DNA of 64,000 bases from Parietaria judaica (lineage: Eukaryota > Streptophyta > Magnoliopsida > Rosales > Urticaceae): the NCBI GenBank assembly GCA_954871525.1, contig OX940863.1, positions 1,216,001-1,280,000 on the forward strand. Reading direction: 5' to 3'. Below are positions 56,203 to 64,000 of this stretch, piece after piece. The position numbers and the translations under genes are program-made. The notes below the pieces were generated by a model. That model was not told the DNA's origin and searched no databases. It saw nothing but the letters and a program-made list of their open reading frames with translations. Each line of letters opens with the position of its first letter. Position 1 is the stretch's first letter.

Positions 56203-59200
56203 AACGCTGTATTGTAAGTTTGAGTCACCGACTAGTTAGTTCACCTAAAGATCGTGCAAGCCGACTATAAGTGTATCCAAATGAGAAGAAAAAAAAAAGT
56301 CTCAAAGTATACATATTTGCCTATAGGGCTTTCAAAATTTCAGGACCGGTCGTTTTGGCGATCGTGCATCTGAAAATTATATATTTTTGGAGGTCGAAAT
56401 CCCGTGACGCTCTTAGTTTTGCGATGATCAATTGACTTGGAATACTGATCCTTTGAGTGGGCTCTATCAGTTAGAACGTTTTAGATCGAATAACGTCGAC
56501 TATTCCGACTAATATCTAATCACGTAGTAATCTTTTTGAATTTAAACGACGAAATCGTAACGCTATTTTACACTTGCATTTTCATAATACAACTAAAGTA
56601 AACCAAGTCCTTAATGTATTCACTCACATAATACTGGTACATTGAACACGTTGGAATCTCTTCAATCTTATCTCAGTTGCTTATAAATCTATGTTTTTAA
56701 ATGTCTAATTAACTCTCCAATCATACACGTATTAATTAATATTCTCGACATTGAATTATTGTTATGATAAGTCAGCAATATACTTGGCTATTAATACTCG
56801 TCTTTATACTAAGGGGACCTGATTAATAAAATAATTATGTTATAATTGTACTTGTCTTGTTAATTATTTGTTAACGTGCTAATAATTGGATTTCTCTTTA
56901 AAAATATAACAGCATATCGCTCGTTAGGAAAGAGTATCAAACACTAGTTTTAATTTTTAAAGCAATATAATAAATAAAAAATAGAAAGAGTCCAAAACCA
57001 ATATTGGTGGCAAATAAAATGCCAAATTAAATATTAATCAGTAGCTATTATCATCACCTAATCATATGACCCCTTCAACAGATGTAACATCAAATGTGGC
57101 CTTTTATACATTACTCTTAATTAATAATAATTATTCTTTACTTATTCGTTTATTATAGAAACGCGATGCTAGCTATTTCATTAATTCATTATTACAAATT
57201 CGTCACCAATTTAATCTTTACTCGTTCACATTCCAATAATTAATTGCATGTCCGAACAATAATATGACACTATATACTATAATAAACCCCCATAAGTATA
57301 TACAAATAGGGTGTCGCTTTGTAGATCTTTGTGTGACCCCATGATATATATATAGAGACGTTAGCTGGTGCATGGTAGTATTTAATTAGCATGTATATTA
57401 TTAGAAAACTATATTATTAATTAACCTTATAAAATAATATTATTGGGAAAGAAATAATTTATTATTACATTAATTATCAATTTATTGAGTAATAATTAAT
57501 GTTAGTTATAATTAAGATTTAAATTTAAATTTATTAATTTATTGAATATTAACTTTTAAAAAAAAAATTATACTATAATAGTTGAAACTTGAAAGTAACA
57601 TAATATGGTGATTTCGTCTCTAACTAATTTAATATCTCTTATTTATACCAATGAAAAGCCGCGGTAGCATAATTACTTATGGGCTTTATAATATTAAATC
57701 AAAGTACTTCAATACAAATATCATTTTAAACATACTTAACAAAAGGATTATCTCGTAAAATAAACTCGAATCCCACCGCCTAATTATTTCAATTTCAAAT
57801 TAATACTATTTATACCAACCAAATAAGGCATAATTGCATATTGATTAATTTTTGGCAATTGTTCTGTCACTGTAATCCGTTCAATGCCTTAAATTTTTTG
57901 GAAGTGCACGAATTCCTTTAAAGGAAAACGACAAGAATTAATGGACGTACACTTGTTCAACTTGAAGAAAAAAATTATCAAGTTTACGACTTTAGAAAAG
58001 AAAAAAAAAAAGGCACATCATACCAAAAATATCATTTTCAAAGATTAATCATTATACTATGTACATAAAAAATTTCTTTAATTTAATCTTCGATGAATTT
58101 AATAATTTTGATCAATATAATTTTGTTCGATCTCAATTCTAAACCAACTCGATAAACTAATGCTTGATAAAATAATACATCTAACAATATATTAAATTAG
58201 TATAGTCTTTATAAAATAATACATCTAACAATATATTAAATTAGTATAGTCTTTATATTATTAATTTATTAGAGTTACGGTGTATCTGTTCACTTTTATC
58301 GGGATTAATTTCATTTTCTTCTTTCATCTAAGATAGCGCTTAACAATATAAATGGGAGTGGTAAAAAAAAACAATATAAATCTGAGAATTAGTATAAATA
58401 AGTCTAATAATACTGAGAAATACATATTGTATTAATGCTAAAAAATAGATCAAAACTAATGCGACTCAAGTACTTATTTTAAGTCGGACCCAAAGCTTGC
58501 TTGACGTTCAAATCAAGTTTGAAACTTGATTATTGATGGGCTGAAAACTTTTTTCGGAACCTTCTCCTCCGTCTTCGTCTTCGTCTGAGAAAACAAGAAG
58601 TAAACTCTAAAAGGGTGAGGAGGGGGATCCTCCGTAAACATCAGTCGAGTATTTGAGTCGGGAGTTAGAAAACGAAAAAAATGAGGTTTTGGAACTTAGG
58701 ATTATTTGTGTTCGTTTATCAAATGAAGGGAGGGGCTCCCTCTTTTATAAAAATGGTTTTTGCCTTCTTAGGGGAAGCCGTACGCGATGCTTGATACACG
58801 ATGCTCGACACGCGATGCAAGCTTATTAAGTGATATTATAAACACGTCTGTGGGTGCGTTTTTAAGTCCCAATTGCGTGTTTTCATACTGAATTGTTGAC
58901 TTTTTCGTTGCCAGGTCTCTTTGACTTTTCCAAACCAGACCTGAGTTGTATTTGCGGGGTTTTAAGTGTTTTAGCCACTTGAGCGTGATTTTTGAATTGA
59001 GCCTTAATTTTTTTAGGGTTTTAAAAATACCAACACATTGAATCTAGGAAAATCAATGTACTAGAGGCGTGAAGTCTCGTATATAACTTAATTATAGATA
59101 ATTTTTAATTTAATTTATTTAGCCCTTGGTGGCTGTGGATAAGGACAAAAGGTAATGTTTTAGCTGTAATCGACACGTTTTGATTGCTTGGTGAACTTTC

Positions 59201-60534
59201 GTTTATCCGATGAAAGTTAACTACAAGTGATTTGTTTCTACACGGCTCATTTATCTAATTTCATTTAAATAAATAGTCTTGATAATAAGAGGACACAATA
59301 GTAGTTGGGTTTGTGAAGAAACGTGACTTATAAATTATGTTGTTCTTTTGTTTTTACAATTGATTTTGATGGTGACAAAACACACATCGTTTCATAAACA
59401 AAATAAAAACCTTGTGTTATGCGCTTCGCCAATCAATCGAGCACCATTAATTAGAGTTAGACTTAGCCCTAGCCATAAATATGGCTAATAAGCTTTTTTC
59501 TTTTTATATTCGTAATAAATATAAAAACCTTTATATAATAAAAAAGTTGGCAGCCAATTAATACAAAACAAAAATAAGAAATCAGACTAAAATTATAATT
59601 TTAAACAATCATATTAGCTTCTATATATATATAAATTACAATATTTCCGTAACAAAAAGTATAATATTATACATTAATTACAGTAAACAATACATAACAG
59701 AACATACGTCAAGGATGTGACTAAAATCCTTTAGGAAAAACTCATATCTAGTGGAATTTTTGAGCATTTCTAGTGCGATCCAACATGATTTTTTCTTTTT
59801 TCTTTTAACAAATTCATTGAACAACATTTATAGTGCGCTCCAACATCAATTTTTCCTATCCAAAATTGCACAAAAGTACCATTTTAAACTTTAAAATTAC
59901 CAATTTACCATCCAATATATAATAGCAATAAATATAATCATATTCTCAAGACCGTAATTCCAATGAATTGGTGCTCTATAATAAAATAACAATAGGAAAA
60001 ACATCAGAATATGTCCGATCTCAATATTAAAATTACTAATATCGGCTAAGTTTTTTTTTTTTAAATAAATTAATAAAAATCTTACATAGTTTTGTACTCG
60101 TCAATTTTAACGAATCGTAACTTTTGACTCGGGGTTTGGAATTGAACATGTGCATACCAAATCGAATATGAAAATAAAAATTTCGGAGGATTTAGGGGTC
60201 TTGAATATAACGTTTAGACGTATTTTGAATACTTCATAGTTTTGTGCGTATGTTGTCGTTTCATTCCCGAGCTTCCGTTATTCAACTATTTAATCCTCAA
60301 ATTTTGTAAGAGTTAAGAACGGATTAGAGCGATTTTTTGCATTTTTCCCGAGCTCGTGTTCTCGAGAAGATTCGATTTGATATCCGAATTATGAAATTCA
60401 AATATGTTAATTAATTAAAATTAATCACCATGCTATAATAGATCTTGATCAATAATCGAGATTGTTTATCGGGGCATCAATTACAACTAGCAAATGAAGA
60501 TATAATTAAGCTGAAAAAGGAAGCACACTATACT
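56203..60534. other. Gene-free AT-rich DNA upstream of the glyoxalase gene
   Basis: No convincing gene, RNA gene or complete transposon is seen. A duplicated phrase of about 50 bp (AAAATAATACATCTAACAAT units) lies around 58168-58258. A GC-richer island with TTCGTCTTCGTCTTC and GATCCTCCG words lies around 58550-58850 and may be an old insertion. Confidence 0.4.
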
Positions 60535-60535
60535 T

Positions 60536-60617
60536 ACGTGGCAATGACTCAGACGGGTTCATGCAAAGCAGCAAGTTTCATTGACACGTGGCAGAGACGA
60601 TCTCATCTCTATATAAA
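60536..60617 (+). promoter_or_regulatory. Core promoter of the GLYI4-like gene: ACGTGGC motifs and TATA box
   Basis: A TATATAAAG box lies at 60610-60617, about 108 bp before the start codon. A G-box CACGTGGC (60585-60592) sits 18 bp upstream of it, and a second ACGTGGC lies at about 60537. ACGTGGC pairs are the classical ABA-response element arrangement, so abscisic-acid or stress control is a reasonable inference. Confidence 0.6.
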
Positions 60618-60724
60618 GAGTCCGCCATTATCGTGAAAAACTCAACAACCTTGAATCTTCTCATCTTTTCTCTTTCTATAATATAGAAGCTCAAAACATA
60701 AACCCTTGGAACTTATCCGGGACA

Positions 60725-61912
60725 ATGAAGGAAAGCGTGGGAAACCCTCTGCACCTGAAATCCCTGAACCACATCTCGCACGTGTGCCGATCGCTCAAGG
60801 AATCCATCCATTTCTACCAGAACGTTCTCGGCTTCGTCCCCATCAGGAGACCCGGATCCTTCGATTTTGACGGCGCATGGTGATTCTAACTAATAATTAA
60901 TTAACCCATGATTAAAAATTAATCTTGATTATTGGGTCTTAATTATTATTATTATGTAGATTTAATTTCTTAACGTGCTTGTTCTTAATCAGGCTGTTTG
61001 GTCATGGAATTGGAATACATCTTTTGCAGTCGGAGAAGCCGGAGATGATGAAGACGAAGCGCGTAATCAACCCCAAGGATAATCATATCTCCTTTCAGGT
61101 GATTATTACTTAATTTTAATTACTATATTTAGGAACAGAAAATCACTTTTCAGTAATTAGTAAATCGAAATTGAATGAAAAATTTAGTCGGAATTATGGA
61201 TTAGTTCGTGGCAATTAAGATGATCACGAGTAACGTGTTCGTAGTTCTTCGAGTGTTTGTATATTTCAACTAACATTATTGTTATTGTCGTTTATATATT
61301 GTTAAGAGTGTATGTTAAAAATCTTTTTTGTTATATTCGGGAAGCTTGAGATAATTTAAGTTACAATTTTTGTAAATTTGAGACGGGATCCTGAGACCAG
61401 GAAAGAAGAGTTTGTGATCGGAATATCCTTTTTCCCGGGCTCATTGCGTAGTTTCGAGGCGCATTATAATTCTTACAGGGTGTCGGTGTTGGACCCGGTT
61501 ATATTATGGACCTTAAAATAATGAATTTCTGTAATGAGCTAGAAAGAATAAATTGATCTAGTCGTCATTTATCTTTTTCGATCATAGTGAATTTGTTCTC
61601 CTTTGCTCGCGTAACCTAATAAGTAACGGAATTACGCAGTGCGAGAGCATGGGTGCGGTGGAGAAGATGCTTCTGGAGATGGAGATCGAGTACATAAGAG
61701 CGGTGGTGGAAGAAGGTGGCATCCAGGTGGACCAGCTCTTCTTCCACGACCCCGACGGCTTCATGATCGAGATCTGCAACTGCGACAACCTCCCCGTCGT
61801 CCCCCTCGCTGGCGAGATGGCCCGCACCTGCTCCGTTGCTACTCTCCAAGTAATGGCCTCGCAGCAGCAGCAGCAGCAACAACAACCCCTCTTCCCAGTC
61901 TCCAAGCCATAG
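60725..61912 (+). CDS. GLYI4: Glyoxalase-I-like (VOC superfamily) protein, GLYI4-like
   Basis: CDS join(60725..60879,60993..61098,61640..61912), 177 residues. A single VOC domain begins LKSLNHISHVCRSLKESIHFYQNVLGF (about 11-37), continues with WLFGHGIGIHLLQSE and NPKDNHISFQCE, and ends at FFHDPDGFMIEICNCDNLP. Histidines and the glutamate of MIEICN are at the usual metal-site positions. The single-domain form matches the Arabidopsis GLYI4/GLYI7 group, linked to methylglyoxal and jasmonate-related stress; its activity there is debated and I do not claim a substrate. The C-terminus has a run of eight Gln encoded by CAG/CAA, followed by PLFPVSKP. Exons 2 and 3 are separated by an intron of 541 bp. 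Confidence 0.85.
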
Positions 61913-62704
61913 ATTCCAAGTCCAACCAGAAGGCCTGTCGTTTTGCCCAGGACACGACCATATTGATCGTGATCTCTCGCTGACGTGGAGGCAGATATTT
62001 TTTTTGGGGTGGGACCAGACCAGTGTATCTTGAGCTTAATAATAATTTGGTGGTTGTGTTGTGTGTCGTGTCGGGTCGTTTTCGAGGGTTGTGTAGGTAC
62101 GTAATAGTCAATCCAAATCCAATGTGATTCCGTATGAATGAGAAATACGAAAGAGAAGGAAATTACGGATTTGATCTTCATGATGTTGTTAGGTTTATTT
62201 GCACTCGTGATCATATATATATATATATATATGAATATGACAAAGATTGTTGTGTTGTGAGAATCCACATATGGTGACTGACTGTACTATGTCTGTGGGA
62301 TCCGAGTTCCATCACTGTCTCGGTTGGTGACCTGTCATATAGTATGTGTCTGCTTGCGTGGAGCCACGTCTCTCAATTTTTTTTTTTATTTTGTTAAATA
62401 TATTCAAAAGTTAAATGTTACGGTTTTAATCCAATTATGGTGAGTAATTTGAAGCAAGGTTCTACATATTGATATAAAAAATCGTAACGTCTATTTAACC
62501 GGTATGTTAACGAGTAATGAGTTTTACTAATGAATTTTTTTGGAAGAAAACAATAGCCGACAGTTAAACTTACTAATCAGATTTAACGAGTAAATTGCAA
62601 ACTGTTAAGTTTTTCAAAAAATAAAACTACCATTGTAATTTTATTTTACAAATATAAGTTGCAGTTGTAATTTATCACAAAATAAGAGAAGTACAGTAGA
62701 ACCT
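61913..62704. other. 3' flank of the GLYI4-like gene
   Basis: Presumed 3' UTR, a (TA)n run (62214-62232) and AT-rich spacer up to the terminal retroelement. No gene is seen. Confidence 0.5.
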
Positions 62705-63486
62705 TGTTAAGGTCGGATTTGGTCAAATCCATCCTCAACACAACTCGTGTCGTTTTGTCCATAAACGACATGAGGGAGGCGAGGAAGTTCACCAGCGAAG
62801 AGGGAGTTATCCCGAGGAAGGACATCCCCGAGGAGGAATCCCCGAGGAGGTTCATCAGCGAGGGGACGCAGCCACGCGAGCAAGCGGGTCGCGATGGAGC
62901 GTCCCATCACGACTCGACGAGGAACTTCGTCATGATGATTATGCAGAGCCCGGTGACAGCCGAAGAGACGTGCATTTAATGAAGCCGACCTACTCACTCG
63001 ATGGGAGCGTCAGCGACGGAGGCCTGCAAAGCCGAATGACGGCTGACGAGACGCGCATTTAATGCGGCGCACCTACCCATTACGGCAGCATGCTCGGAGG
63101 TGACATAAAGTGAGGATAAACCCCGCTGCCTTCAAATCACGTCAGAGAGTGATGATTAAAGAGGAAAAAGGCGGGAAGGATAGAAGGGGAAAGTATTGTA
63201 AACTCTATAAAAGGCAAGATAAGCCTCATTTTGTAGAGGTTGGTTGGTTGGGGGTTCGAACAAAAGGGAGAGAAAAAAGACTCAGCAAAGGCAAGAAAAA
63301 GAGATCTTGTAATAGAATTATCTGAGGCTCATGATCCTTCATCTGTCCAGCTATTTAACGGAAGAAAACCGAGCTCATTTCGGAAATCATAATAAAACAG
63401 AGATACTCATCATTTGCTGTCATTTTATTTATTATTTGATGATTGTCTTTGTGACTGGAAAAGGGTGGTGAAAAACCCCCTCTACA
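62705..63486 (+). repeat. 5' LTR of the terminal gypsy element (782 bp)
   Basis: Begins TGTTAAGGTCGG and ends CCCTCTACA. A TATAAAAGG box lies at 63206-63214. It is 15 bp shorter than the solo LTR copy and differs at many scattered sites, so the two insertions are not recent sisters. Confidence 0.9.
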
Positions 63487-63487
63487 G

Positions 63488-63508
63488 TTTGGCGCCCACC
63501 GAGGGGCT
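63488..63508 (+). other. Primer-binding site of the terminal gypsy element
   Basis: TTTGGCGCCCACCGAGGGGCT follows the LTR end by one base. TGGCGCCCACC starts are typical of plant gypsy elements. Confidence 0.85.
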
Positions 63509-63551
63509 TTGTTTTCTTTCTAACTCACAGCCAGGAATTTGAAGGAACGAG

Positions 63552-64000
63552 ATGTCGACTAGCGATAACGTCATCACCGTAGAAGGGGACGCAGTCTTAG
63601 CCATGGAGAGACTCTGGGAGCAGCTGGCCGAGGCCAACGCGAGGGTGATGGAGGCAACACGGGTGGCCGAAGAGGCGGCCAAGAAGGCAGAGGAGCAGGA
63701 AGAGCGGAACGGACAACTTACTGCCCTTCTGGAGCGGGCGAGTCAAAGAAGAGAAGGTCCGGAGAGCACGATCGTGGGATCATCAGCTCGGGGAGCGGTT
63801 GGAGTAACGGCTGAGGGAGAGCAAGGCAACCTGACGCCTCAAGCGCTGCCGATCGTTAGGGATCTCTTCAATGCCGCCGGCGTGACACCGGCGAATGCGA
63901 CAAACCCGCCGGGAGGCTTAACAACCACCATAGCGGAAACAATCCAAGAGGAGGTCCAGAGAGCGATGAGGGAGATATCCTCAAGCATGGAGGCGAAGAT
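63552..64000 (+). CDS. N-terminal part of a gypsy Gag protein (open at the window end)
   Basis: A frame of 149 codons starting MSTSDNVITVEGDAVLAMER with no stop before the window end. It begins with an Ala/Glu-rich coiled coil (about residues 18-65; LWEQLAEANARVMEATRVAE onward), followed by a Gly/Thr/Pro-rich linker and a second helical stretch (TIAETIQEEVQRAMREISSS). This is the usual build of the N-terminal Gag leader in Tat-like gypsy elements. The conserved gag domain is not yet reached, so lineage is only suggested. Confidence 0.7.
   Translation, partial: MSTSDNVITVEGDAVLAMERLWEQLAEANARVMEATRVAEEAAKKAEEQEERNGQLTALLERASQRREGPESTIVGSSARGAVGVTAEGEQGNLTPQALPIVRDLFNAAGVTPANATNPPGGLTTTIAETIQEEVQRAMREISSSMEAK

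Larger units (their letters stand above)
62705..64000 (+). mobile_element. 5' part of a gypsy retrotransposon cut by the window end
   Basis: A 5' LTR is followed by a gypsy primer site and an open gag start. The rest lies beyond the window, so intactness, the target duplication and LTR divergence cannot be judged. It is the same LTR family as the solo LTR at 53760-54556. Confidence 0.88.

Overview
The window is plant nuclear DNA, almost certainly from a eudicot. Evidence: GT-AG introns throughout, AT-rich intergenic DNA with TA and CT microsatellites, plant-specific families (SHINE-clade ERF, ATS3, P-class PPR, the TPLATE-complex subunit LOLITA) and plant LTR retrotransposons (Sirevirus-type copia, Tat-lineage gypsy). 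The species cannot be named from the sequence.

Layout. 1-3.5 kb: AT-rich DNA upstream of a SHN1/WIN1-like ERF gene (3619-4714). 4.7-14.5 kb: a complete, very young Sirevirus-like copia element, inserted 20 bp after the ERF stop codon. It has a 5-bp target duplication, LTRs that read as identical, an open 1719-codon gag-pol and an extra 714-codon ORF. 16-28 kb: a run of plus-strand housekeeping genes: a probable mitoribosomal mL40, LOLITA, the Pol III subunit RPC6, ATS3 and the DEAD-box helicase UAP56. 28.3-41.4 kb: a small inverted-repeat DNA element split by a 12.65-kb Tat-lineage gypsy element lying on the minus strand. Its gag-protease frame is open and ends in a TMV-like leaky stop context. 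Its pol is broken. It also carries a four-exon gene on the opposite strand. 41.8-49.6 kb: rhomboid protease (RBL5-like, plus), then DCC-family protein, O-fucosyltransferase and PPR protein (all minus). 49.6-60.6 kb: gene-poor DNA with a foldback element and a three-level nest (probable copia solo LTR, then a TIR element, then a gypsy solo LTR). 60.7-61.9 kb: a glyoxalase-I-like gene (GLYI4-like). 62.7 kb to the end: the 5' LTR, primer site and gag start of another gypsy element that runs out of the window.

The host genes do not form one pathway. They are unrelated neighbours whose arrangement recalls two Arabidopsis chromosome 1 segments (At1g15360-15380 and At1g52580-52640, from memory). The most unusual biology lies in the retroelements: extra genes with their own core promoters, a precise readthrough-type gag-pol stop, and recent insertion of a copy whose pol is broken. 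A CpG-containing octamer, AAACGACA, is also strongly over-represented between the genes.
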